A stretch of 64,000 nt of DNA, from positions 2,831,766-2,895,765 of the forward strand of contig RSEF01000012.1 in assembly GCA_003993805.1 (NCBI GenBank), read 5' to 3'. The translations under genes and the position numbers were made by a program. The notes below the pieces were generated by a model. It was given only the letters and a program-made list of their open reading frames with translations, did no database searches and was not told the origin of the DNA. This DNA comes from Himantopus leucocephalus. Taxonomy: Eukaryota; Chordata; Aves; Charadriiformes; Recurvirostridae. Shown piece after piece: positions 9,901-20,008 of this stretch (the first letter of the stretch is position 1; every line of letters starts with the position of its first letter).

Positions 9901-10869
9901 ACTTAAGGTCCAGATAATGTTTATGAGCAAAGACAAGCGATTACACTCTGGCAGGAGCATAAATATGGGAGCACAGTCCCTGTGCTAGCCCTGCCGGGTC
10001 CTTCCCAGCTCCCTCAGTCTCTTGGTGCCACCCCGGTGGCTCTGCCCCTCCTTGAACACCAGTCCCAGCGCTCGGCAGACAGCCCCAAAACATGGGGTTG
10101 GGCCGTGCCTGGTGCGTCACAGCGTTCACGGGCGCTCAGCCCCACACCAGTGCCCGGGGACGGTCAGGGAGGAGGTGGCCCTCATGCAGCAAGCTCAGCA
10201 TAGCTGGCTCGAGGGGCTGGTTTTGGGGGGTTAGGTGCCCCCACGCAAAGGGGAAGACCCTCCTTGGGCTGGGGGGGCACCAGGGCCCCATGCCAGGGGG
10301 GTCTCCAGGGGACTGCGCTTGAGCCACCCCTTTAGGGTCCNNNNNNNNNNNNNNNNNNNNNNNNNNNNNNNNNNNNNNNNNNNNNNNNNNNNNNNNNNNN
10401 NNNNNNNNNNNNNNNNNNNNNNNNNNNNNNNNNNNNNNNNCACCCGCCAACTGCGGGCGCAGCAGCATAGGGGTCCCCTGAGTGCTGCCACATCTCCCCC
10501 GGGGACCCCCACCCTTGGCACAGCCACAGGATGGCAGAGAAAGGAGGATGCCAGGCACAGGCAGCAGGACCCAGGGGCTCAGCTCCCCTCCAGCAACCCG
10601 GGGTACAGGCAGCCCCAACTCCAGGACCCCCACAACCGAGGGGGGGCGTTGCCTGCAGATGAGAGAAAGTCCCACTCACCCCTTCCCCAGGCAGCTGTGC
10701 ATCCCGTCTCTAACACCCAGGTTGGACAGTCCCATGGGTGGGTTTCCCCGTGCTCTGGGGTCCCACCATGCCCTCTCCCCTGGACTCACGGCCCGGGCTT
10801 CCCTGGGGGACAGGCTCCCCGGCATAGCGGGGGCTCCCCCGGCTGGCACCATGCCCTGGGCGATGCCTG
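9901..10869 (-). other. MON1A: Probable MON1A 3'UTR, including a 100-base assembly gap
   Basis: Sequence following the MON1A stop codon on the minus strand. Bases 10341-10440 are a run of exactly 100 Ns, the conventional placeholder for a scaffold gap of unknown size. No canonical AATAAA is visible on the minus strand; a weak CATAAA variant (TTTATG at 9920-9925) is the best candidate for the end of the transcript. The 3' limit is therefore uncertain. Confidence 0.4.
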
Positions 10870-13572
10870 TCAGTACGTCTGGGGCGTGAGGATGAATAGT
10901 CGGTCTTCCTCCTTGCGGATCCACTTCATGAGCTTGTTGACAGCACTGATGGCACCAGCCTTGGTCCCCAGGGGGCTGTAGCATACGTAGAGCTCGAAGG
11001 CGTTGGTTACCTGGGTGAAAAAACAGGGTATGCGCTGGGCACACGTCTGCACCCCACTTGGGGCTGGCACTGCTTCTTCCCCCCATGGGCTACTGGGAAT
11101 GGGCACCAGTACAGTGCAGGGACACGGGGTGCCAGTGGGGTACCCTACACGGGTGGCACCTGGTTTGCTCAGAAGTGAGGGGACCGAACCCCAGGGTTTG
11201 CACCCAGAGTGGATTTTCTCCAGGGCACTGGGGAGTTCATGGCAGCGCATGGCACGGCCCTCGGTGCCAGAGCTCGCCAGTCCCTGCTGCAATCCCTGCC
11301 CGTCCCTCCCTGCCACAGGGGTGCACAGGGGGAGGCTGACCCCCAGAAGGACCGTGCATGGGCTGGGGGCCACCCTGGGGACCAAGGAGCTGGTGCTGTG
11401 TTGTGCCAGCACCTGCTTACTCCACCAGGCAGGACTGGAGAAGACGGGTTCACCCAAACCCTGCAGACAGCCCTTACCCAAGCCAGGAGGTTCTCACGGG
11501 GGCCCGTGAAGTAGATGTTCTTCAGAGGGCGTGAAGAGTTGTGAGCCCGGCTGTGAAGGTACTGGTAGAGCCCCAAGAGCCTTTCCTTCTCCTCCTCCTG
11601 CACGTAGGGTGCCTCAATCTCGGGGCTGCAGGAACACAGCACCCTGTTAGCCCTCCCGGAGAAGGGGATTTGTGGAGAAGGGTTGCCCGATGCCCCACGC
11701 CACGGCCTTGGCCCGATGGTTTCCCGAGGGCCTCACCTGGTGAAGAGCCCAGAGCTCTTGGACTTGTAGATGAAGTGCCGGAGGTCGGGGATGCCCACCT
11801 GGGCGACACTGTAGAAGGGGGTGCGCAGGGCTTCCTGCAGAGCATGGTGCACCCCCCGTCGCCGCAGGCGCTCCTGGAAGCGCCGCTTACAGTCGGAGAC
11901 AGTGAAGAAGTCCTCGCGGTCAGTGGAGACCAGCAGGAGGCACAGGTCCATCTCCTGCTCCAGGTAGGAGATGTGGGCATGGAAGAAGCCACTGGAGTTG
12001 AACTTGGGGAGGCAAATGGGAGTCCAGGCTTCACCCTCCCGGAAGGAGGAAGAAGAGCTGATGAGGTTGAAGAGCAGATGGAGGTCAATGGGGTGGAGGA
12101 ACTGATCCTTCTTCCTCACAAGAGACACTAGCTGGTTCCCTGACAGGAGGATGGAGAAGACCAGGCTCTTGGCCTTGGCCTGCTGGAGGCTGGTGCTGAC
12201 AGCGTCCCGAACGCTGGCGGCCAGGGGCAGGCAGCGCACGGCACCCATGAGGAAGCTGGGGTCGTGGGCCATGAGGTCCAGCAGGTTGTCGGTGATGCGC
12301 TCGGAGCCAGCCAGGAGCCTGCGCAGGTCATAGTTCTGCTTCTGCTGGAAGATGTGATTGAGCTGGGTCCAGGTGAGCAGGCTCAGGATCTGGTAGTAGA
12401 TGTAGAGCAGCTCGTGGGCAATCTCCTGCTCTGACTGCCGGGTCCGCGCCACTGCCACCAGCACCAGCGGGCTCCTCCGCACGAAGACCACCTTGTAGCC
12501 ATCTGCTTGGGAGGGAGTCCCCGGGCATGCCGGGGACAGACCTGTAAGCCTGGCTCCCTGGGACTGCAAGGGGGACCCAGGCTGCAGCCTCCCTCCCAGC
12601 AACCAGTCTGCCCCTGGGGACAGCTAACGTGGCCCACGGTGGCAGGGGCACAGCCAGACCGGCCGTGACATCCCCCTGTCCCATTCCCCCCCAGGGCGGT
12701 ACCTGCGTGGATGGACCGGATGGCGTTTTTCTCGGCCTCCAGGAAGGACACCAGGGCCATCATGACACCCATGGTGCTGGAGAGGGCCTCCTCAGAGCCG
12801 TAGCGGGAGTACACCGGCTTGCCCGCCTCGCTCAGCACAAAAACGTGCTTCCGGTGCATGCGCCAGGCGTCCATGGTCACGTCCTCCTCCTCCTTGCCCG
12901 ACAGCACCGAGTCGCGGCGGGTGGTCTGTGGGGACGGCTCCAGCTTCCCCTCCTTGCTCTGCCTCATCTCCTCCTCCAGGTCGAGGGCCATGCCCGTGAG
13001 CTGCGTGCTCAGCTCACTGAAGTCCTTGCTGATCTGCTCCATGCTGGTTGGCTCAGCCTGCTCCCCCTGCCTCTCCTCCGGGCTCCGCGCCGCGGCTGCC
13101 CCGTCCTCAGGACTCGTCAAGTCCTCGTAGGAGCGGGTGTGCACGAACATGGCTCCCTCCTGGCCCGCCCCTGAGAACAACGGGCCGTGCAGCGTCCGTC
13201 CGCCTGTCCTCTACACCGAGGCAGCGGGCGGATGGAGGGTGCAAAAGGGACAGGGGCTTGGAAGGAGGGACCTGCCCTCCTTTCCCCATCCGGCAGCACC
13301 CAGGGGTGCGGGTCCTGCTGGTGGGGAGTCGCCAATGGGCCCACCTCCCCCTGCCCGTGGGGCTGTGGAGGGCCCAGCCCACATAATGAGGAGCTGCTAT
13401 TTTTTTTCCCCTTCGCTTACCCCTGCAGCGAGCTCTGCCCCGTACCTGGCTCCGTCCCCTGCGCCAGCCCCGGCGTGGGGCTCTCGGACCGCTCCGCGTG
13501 CTGCCCATCTCCTGGCGCCAGGGACCCGTTGGGCACTTCCCAGCCTTTCTTCTTGTGGACATCCGCAGCCAT
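10870..13572 (-). CDS. MON1A: MON1A, vacuolar fusion protein MON1 homolog A, 5 coding exons
   Basis: MON1 pairs with CCZ1 to form the guanine-nucleotide exchange factor that loads Rab7 on endosomes and so drives early-to-late endosome conversion. Coding exons: 13572-13446, 13170-12703, 12502-11737, 11625-11478, 11010-10870. All junctions are GT-AG and in phase (1,1,2,0), giving 549 residues. The N-terminal ~145 residues are charged and low in complexity ([15 protein letters not shown]). Then come the longin-type folds of the MON1 family: first near residue 150 ([20 protein letters not shown]), second around [17 protein letters not shown], third from [17 protein letters not shown] to the conserved end ILTPQTY. 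The ATG at 13572 starts MAADVHKK, which aligns with the vertebrate N-terminus. The 5'UTR exon was not located. Its close relative MON1B is excluded by the RBM6/MST1R synteny and by overall similarity. Confidence 0.96.
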
Positions 13573-14400
13573 TCCTTGGGGCAGGACCTGTGTGCGACCC
13601 ACAGCGTCACCCTTCTGTTCCCTCACCCGCAAAACGGACCCCAAAACGCTCCGTACTCGAGCTGTGCCGTGCCAGCATCCTCGGCCCAATCCTGCCGGCT
13701 CAGCAGGCAGCACCGAGCCCTGGTGAGACGTCAGGAAAGCCACTCTAATCCAGCAGGATTTCCTCCCTCCCGCGGCCCCAGCTCCTTCCAGCCCCCTGGC
13801 ACCTTTCATCCAGGCTTGGCCCCGATTTCCCCCGAGCGCTGGGAAAGCCGCTCAACCTCCCTCTGCTGCACCCCGGCAGCGAGGGGGAAGGGAGCCGGCT
13901 CCAGATGGGGCTGCGGCTGGTCCGGCACACCAACAATCCCAGAAGCCTCGTGTTTGCAAAGGGCGGGTTTTATGGCCCTCCTTGGCCTGGATTAGGTGGC
14001 TGAGATGAGACCAGGCTGGTGACGCTCCTCCCAAGGCCATGACCGCTCAGATGGCGTAACCCCCTGCGAGCAGGGAGCCCTCTCAAGCCCCTGTCAACCC
14101 TCCGGGCAGAGCCTGCCCGTGCCTCCAGCCCCCTCCCCCCCCAGGGAAACCGGCCCAAAAGTGATCACACACACAGAAGCGAAAGCAGCAGCAGGAAGGC
14201 AGGCTGACCCTCTGCCGCTTCGGTGCCGGAGCCTCTCCGGCCTCTGAGACCAGCTGGTGGGAAGGCTCGCGGAGCCCCGACTTTGCTCCGTGACACCTCC
14301 TGCCCCCCCCCGGGCCACCCAACCCCAGCAGGTAACACCACACCTGGGGGACAAAGGGGGCGGACCCCGACCCCCAAAGCCTGTGACACCCCCTCCACAG
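13573..14400. other. MON1A upstream region
   Basis: This lies between the MON1A start codon and the CpG island. It should hold part of the MON1A 5'UTR and possibly a first intron, but no convincing splice pair on the minus strand was found. A CACACAG at 13588-13594 could be an acceptor but lacks a pyrimidine tract. Confidence 0.35.
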
Positions 14401-14920
14401 CCCTGGAGGGTGCTGGGCTGCGGGTTAGGGCCTGACCCTTCCCCTCCTGGCTGCGCCGCTGCCTGCCTGCCGCCCTTCCCCGCGGGTGAGGGTCTCCCCG
14501 GGACCCCCGCGGGGGGAACCCCCGTCCCGGTGCCTCCCCGTCCCGGGGGTGTGTGTGTGTGTGTGTCACCGCTCCCGGAGCACCGACGTGCCCCAGGGAA
14601 GCGCCAGGCCCGGGACCCCCCCGCAGCCCCGAAGGACAAGGCTCAGGGACCGACCTTTGCGGCTCCTCCCGTCGGCGGCGCCGGAGGCCCCCGGGCGAGC
14701 AGCGCGGCGGAGCCCAGCTGCGGCGGGGGTCGCCCGGCAGCCCCCCGGCACGGCCTAGGCGGGGCGGGGGGGACGAGGCCGGCGGCGGGCGACCGCCTGC
14801 CGCCCTGGCCCTGACCCTGGCCGCCGCGGCGCCCCCGGCATCGCGGCACCCCGCCCCGCCGGGAACCGCCCCCCGCGGCCTGACCGGGCCGGGCCGGGCC
14901 GGGCTTGACCGGGCCCCGCG

Positions 14921-14939
14921 GAATCATGGGGGTTGTAGG
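14921..14939 (-). promoter_or_regulatory. ZNF143/THAP11 (SBS)-like motif 1
   Basis: The reverse strand reads CCTACAACCCCCATGATTC, a good match to the ACTACAATTCCCAGAATGC consensus in its ACAA, CCCA and AT-C positions. It points leftward, toward MON1A. Confidence 0.5.
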
Positions 14940-14980
14940 CAACACCCGCTCCCCGCCGCCGCGGAGCTGCGCCTCCCGTG

Positions 14981-14999
14981 ACTACAACTCCCAGGAGAC
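14981..14999 (+). promoter_or_regulatory. ZNF143/THAP11 (SBS)-like motif 2
   Basis: Reads ACTACAACTCCCAGGAGAC, identical to the ZNF143 consensus over ACTACAA and TCCCAG. This is the strongest copy of the four. Confidence 0.7.
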
Positions 15000-15017
15000 A
15001 CCGCGCCGCCGCGCGGA

Positions 15018-15036
15018 GCACGCTGGGTAATGGAGT
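15018..15036 (-). promoter_or_regulatory. ZNF143/THAP11 (SBS)-like motif 3
   Basis: The reverse strand reads ACTCCATTACCCAGCGTGC, matching the consensus at ACT, the CCCAG core and the final TGC. Confidence 0.5.
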
Positions 15037-15088
15037 CCGGCGGCGCGGGGCATGGCGGGAGCGGTAGTGAGGCGGGCGGCGAGGCGGG

Positions 15089-15107
15089 ACTTCGCTTCCC
15101 AGAGTGC
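15089..15107 (+). promoter_or_regulatory. ZNF143/THAP11 (SBS)-like motif 4
   Basis: Reads ACTTCGCTTCCCAGAGTGC, with the TTCCCAG core and TGC end intact. It lies just upstream of the presumed RBM6 first exon. Confidence 0.55.
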
Positions 15108-15109
15108 CG

Positions 15110-15186
15110 CGCGGGGGGCGGAAGTTCCGGTTTCTCGCCGTGGTTGCGCTGGGCCTGGCGCGGCGGGAGAGGCGGTGGCGGCGGAG
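15110..15186 (+). other. RBM6: RBM6 non-coding exon 1 (5' end uncertain)
   Basis: A GCGGAG|GTGAGG donor follows base 15186 at the downstream edge of the ZNF143/ETS cluster. The exon would splice to 19899, the acceptor of the exon carrying the start codon. The transcription start is inferred from the promoter motifs, so the left boundary is approximate. Confidence 0.55.
15119..15130 (+). promoter_or_regulatory. ETS-type palindrome CGGAAGTTCCGG
   Basis: Two inverted CGGAA cores share the central TT-type overlap, giving an ETS-family (for example GABPA) site readable on both strands. Its place about 60 bases before the RBM6 exon 1 donor suits a TATA-less promoter. Confidence 0.55.
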
Positions 15187-18100
15187 GTGAGGGGCGGCCT
15201 TGCTCCACCGGCTCGGCCGCGGCCCTGGGGCTGTCCGGGGCGGGGGGCGCTCGGTGTGGCGGAACCGGGCGGGGTTCGCGGGCTTTGCCTGAGGAGGGGC
15301 CCGTGGGTGCGGGGTCTGGCATGGGGCCGCGGGGGCGGCTCCCGGGGGGTCTCCCGGGGTACGGAAGCGGAGCGGTGACGGCTCCCGGCGTACAGGAATG
15401 GGGCAGAGTCTCCTGTACGGCCGTCCGGGACAGGAAAACGGGGAGGGGGTGTTTCTGGGCTGTCCCCTGGGATAAAGCGGGAGTTTGCCTTCCTGTCATG
15501 AGAGGGGAGCGGGGTNGCAGGGGTTTGCCTTCCTGTCGTGAGAGGGGAGCGGGGCGGGGGCCTCCTGAGGGTCCCCCGGGATGGGGAGGTGTCTTCCCGT
15601 GGGGCTGTCCGGGACAGAGGGGGGTGTGTGTCCTTCCTAGGGGCCGCCTGGGATAGAGCAGCCGGGGATTCCTCTTCTGGGGCCCGTCAGGATGGGGGGT
15701 TGTGTGTATATTTCAGGGTCACTCCTGACGAGAGGATTTTCCGAGGCCGGGGGTTGTGAGGAAGGTCCCGGCTACGTGGCCGAGCTGTGGTCCAAATTAG
15801 GGCTTCTTTCACATCACGTTGTGTGCGTTTCTGTGGAAAGTGTCTCGGAACGCTTTTGTTTTTAAAAGGACTGGACAAAAAGTGGGTTGGATTCATGCTG
15901 AGCTGCAGAGAAAGGTGACCGGGGCTGCCGCTGGGAGTGTGTTAGCTGGTAGTAATCCCCAGCGATGGGCTGAATGGGATTTTGGGCTGTAAATAAAGGC
16001 TTAGGTGGAGGCAGGATGTGGCCTGGCACGTGCTGGAGGCTGGTGAAGGCTGTGTAATGCAGTGGTCGTGAGCTAATGGGAGTAATAACAGCGGTTCTCA
16101 CGTTTTGTTTTTTAAAACAGTTGGTACCACAAGAGTTTGGTGCTGTCGCTGGTGTGTGGTATTAATTTTGGAAATGCAGCTGGAGGTGGAATCCACTTTC
16201 CTATCTGAGCAGGGCGTTGGTGGTGTGAAAGTCTCTCCCAGAACTCCCTAGTTGCGAATGCGCTCGTGAAGTCCTTTGGGACAGGCAAGGTCAGGATAGT
16301 AACGGGGCGGTGTTTGAAATCCATCTCATTGTTTCTAATATGTGTTTATAAAAGCATCATACAGCTGAAAAGCACTCACATTCCCTTTTTTAAGTGAAAA
16401 CCTCCAGCCTGAGACCCATAAGAGCTGAAATGGTTCTCTCTCCCTTTGCTTTCAAACTTCAGTGACATTGTTTTGATATTTCTTCACTTCTGGGTTAGAC
16501 ATCTTCAACTTTAACATTGGAAATAAAAGGCTTTCTTGGCTACTTGCAGCTTCTGTAGCTTGGGGAAACATTTTCTTTTGTACCTCTTGTAATACTTTAA
16601 TTTCACAGAGGCATTTTCCTTTTTAGCCTTAGAAAAACTTTACTGGGTGCAGCAAATTACTTCCTCTGTTCTTTGAGTGTAGTCTTGTGTGTAGTTGTAC
16701 GTTTGATTTCCTCATGGTCTATAAATACCAAGGCTGGCAGGCTTGGCAAAATCTATTTGGAGAGAAGTTGTGAGTATCGGAGTATTTTTCTGAAAATAGC
16801 ATTGCTTTGAAACTTCACCTAATCCATCACCAATTTCTCGTCTTTTCCCCCCAGTTTGGAAAAGAAGGTGCAAAGTTGGGTGTAAGTCACTGAGGAGATG
16901 CTCGAGGACTCTGCTGGCACTCCTCACTCTGCCCCTTGCCAGAAATCTTTAATTATTCCTTAAGAAGGATGGCTTCTTAGCCTGGCTCAGTTGCATGCTT
17001 CTGATGCACAATGCTGTTATTTTACTGTAGCACGACGTAAATTGAAATAAGAGATCCAAAAGAGTCTGCTGCCAGGCTTGGTGCGTGCATTTTGGAAAGC
17101 AGAATCGGGAGTGTCCCCTGAGCGGCAGTACCAGGCGCTGGGCTGTCTAGGGGTGCAGAGGGGAGGGCAGAGGCACGGTCCTGGGGAATTCCTTGGGCGT
17201 AATTGCCAGGGAGCATCTGGAGCTCCATCAGCCTCTCCTGTCTGCTGGGAGGGCTGGGGGACTACCAGTCGTTGGAGGAACTAAGACCACAGAAGAGCTT
17301 CCCCTCCTTTGAGACTCACCTTTTATATCTTCACTGGAGCCGAGGCTTTGCCACCAGTAAATAGAGCCAGCTGGGAGAGGAGGAGAGAAATAAAATGCCA
17401 TACTTTCAGGATGCACATCGGCACTCCTGAATATTCAGTGTAATTGTAACAGCTAATTATTGTCTTAAAAGAACTCTAAATCCAGGCTCTGTGAGTAACT
17501 GGACCATGTTGTGCATTCTGTGGCTGTGTTACTGTGTCACTCTGAAACGTCCTTTGTTGCCATCTCCTTCAGATGTGTGGTTGTGACTGAACTATGGCAA
17601 AACTAATTGATGCGCAATTCCTAGCACTTGAGGGTGGCTTTTTGCTGTGCTTTGCTGCTGGCCTGGCCCCAGCCCCGGGCTCTGTTGGTGTGTCTTTGGC
17701 AAACAGCCTTACACTGACCCATCTCCCAGCATCTGCCTGCGAGCAGGGAGGTGGGAGCTGAGCAGGCAATTACCTGCCTGCGGCAGAACGGCGAATACTG
17801 ATGGTGTCTCATCACAGCATGCATCTTTTGGAGCAGTTGTAGCAGGGTGAGATCTTGACGCTGGTGGAAGACAGTCCAAAAAGTTTCTGTCCCTGTCCTG
17901 CAGTTTGCTGTCACCTTGTTTTGTGGCGCTGCATAGTAAACCGTATTGCTGAAATGACCTGGGTTAACGATAACTCTTTTTGGAGGGACATCCGTGATGC
18001 AGACCCAGGAAAGCACAAGCTGGCACAACTAACACGGGCGTTGCCAGAGGCAGAGCGGAGGGAACAAATCGTATCAGGCTGAACAGGGGACTGTCGGAGC

Positions 18101-19898
18101 CAGTGTTGCTGCCTGTGTTATTGAACCATGACCTCATGCTCATGGATGTTGCTGCATGGCTCAGCTGATCTATGCCAGGCCTGATATTAGTCTGATGGTA
18201 TTTTTTTCCCCTGTCTGATAATTTGAATATTATGTCCAAATATTTCTCTGCTGGCAAGGGATTTCTTCTTTTTTTTTTTTTAAAGCATCGGTAAGTTTGT
18301 TGACTTAATGAGAACTGGAGTGGGGGAGGAAATCCAAAAGGGAAGAACGAGAAACACCAGGTCTGCAGATGTCTGCAGGCTGCAAAAGATCATAGATAAA
18401 AGGACTGGCTGATGACAGCCACCCGTAACGATGACTGCCATAACCGTCTCTGCCTGTCCTCTCCATGGAGGGGGTGCAGTGTCAGTTCTCTTAGATTCCC
18501 CTCTGAAAAAAAGAAAAAAAAGGATAGTGCTTCTGGAGGAAATCCTTGGGACTATGGAGGTACTTGCTGCCTTGAAAGCCATGTAAAATGTGAGCAGACC
18601 AGTGCTCTCGGGTTTGAGTGGCCAACTGCATGAACCTGTTCCTTTAGAAATAGCACTACAGCGGATGGATCAGCAGTGGTTGTACTGGTTGCCTTCATCA
18701 GCCATCCCACCCTTGCATTCTGAGGCCTGCCTGGCCCTGCCATCTCCGGCTCCCACGTCAGCGTTTGCTGGCTGGTGGTGGACCCTGGCAGGAGCAGGTC
18801 CTCCCTCTTGGTAGGGCAGCTCCCTTTACCTCCTTGGCTGCCAGGAGCGACATCTGGAATCGCTCCCTGATGTAATGTCTGTCATAACCTGCTCTTTTGA
18901 CCTGCCACCCCTATGGCAGCGCTGACCTTTGGAAGTGAGAAGAAACAGGATCTTGTGTGCTTTTCTTCGAGTTTAGCTGCTCTAGCCGGGCCTGGCAGTG
19001 ACTGTCTGTACTATCTGCTATTCCACCTAACCACTGCAGTTAGTTTAATCCTGCTTTTGAGCTGCTTTGTAGAAGCGTGTGAGCCCCAGGTCTCCTAACC
19101 TTGGTCTGGTGGCACGGCAGCCGTCCTGAACCACTGCACCTGGATTGGCCAGGGCAGGTTTGAGACCATCATGTTGCTAGCTACCTCATCTTGCAATATG
19201 CTCTGCANTTTTTTTTTTTTTTTTTTTTTTTTTTGGAAAGACGGAAGTACTTCCCATTTCAAGTCCCGGCTTTGGCAATCGCCAGGAAATCCTCACCTTC
19301 TCTGCTGGTGGGAGGACGTGGATGAAATTTTAGATCTCTGTTGAGGCAAGTGTTATTTGCAGCACGCAGCTTGATGAGGGCAGCGTTGGAGAACAGTGCC
19401 TGTAATGATTTATTGGCAAAGCCTACTCTGTTATCTAGAGACTTTTGAGGGCAGAGTAACCATAGTAGACCAATAATAGTGATCGTTTCCTTGAACAGCA
19501 AAGAGCTTTTGGCAAAAATAGTTTGGATTAAACATTAATTGCAAACTGTTGTTCGGCAACGGTCCTTGTTGTTTATAGACTGTGGTGTTCTCACATTTCT
19601 AGCTGCACCGCGAGTAGTGTCAGACAGCACAGTATGTTGGAAAGCTTTATGTTAATCAAAGCAGATATCAAATTGTTTGCCCACCCATATTGACAGTTTG
19701 ATTTCAGAAGTCGTTTGACGCTTGCAAATTTGAACATGGAGAAACGCAACAATTAAATTCATTCATGCCTCATTGTGGTCTTGTACATTTGTGGATCCTG
19801 ATCAGATGTTCCACATACCCCTTCTAACCTACAGTGGTTTTCTTACCTGATGAGTGTTCTTCCCCTTGTGGCTTATTGTCATGTTATTTGTTCAACAG
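15187..19898 (+). other. RBM6: RBM6 intron 1
   Basis: The first few hundred bases are GC-rich and include a 33-base duplication flanking an N at 15516. From about 15.8 kb composition drops to ordinary AT-richer intron. A pure T run of about 26 bases follows an N at 19208. An AATAAA lies at 15992-15997. No exon or known repeat family was recognised. Confidence 0.6.
15483..15555 (+). repeat. Direct duplication flanking single N at 15516
   Basis: Bases 15483-15515 and 15523-15555 are the same 33-base sequence with two differences (an A/G change and the last base), separated by an N and seven bases. The pattern resembles two overlapping contig ends that were joined without being merged. Confidence 0.75.
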
Positions 19899-20008
19899 GT
19901 TGTGCTGTCTTGGTGTTCTTAGAGTGAATTAACCATTTCTGGAAGCCTACCAGACAAGATCAAAATGTGGGGAGACCATCGACAAGGCAACAGAATGGGG
20001 TCTTTTCG
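19899..20008 (+). CDS. RBM6: RBM6 exon 2: 5'UTR end and start codon
   Basis: The acceptor TTCAACAG ends at 19898. The exon carries 66 bases of 5'UTR, then the ATG at 19965 and MWGDHRQGNRMGSF, ending with CG of an Arg codon at a GTAAGC donor. The N-terminal MWGD is typical of vertebrate RBM6. Confidence 0.93.

Larger units (their letters stand above)
14400..15400. promoter_or_regulatory. CpG island, likely bidirectional MON1A/RBM6 promoter
   Basis: Very high GC with abundant CpG, lying between two divergently transcribed genes. It contains a (GT)n run at 14549-14566, a cluster of ZNF143-type motifs at 14921-15107 and an ETS palindrome at 15119-15130. No TATA box is visible. This fits a housekeeping promoter for RBM6 and probably for MON1A on the other strand. 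Confidence 0.75.
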
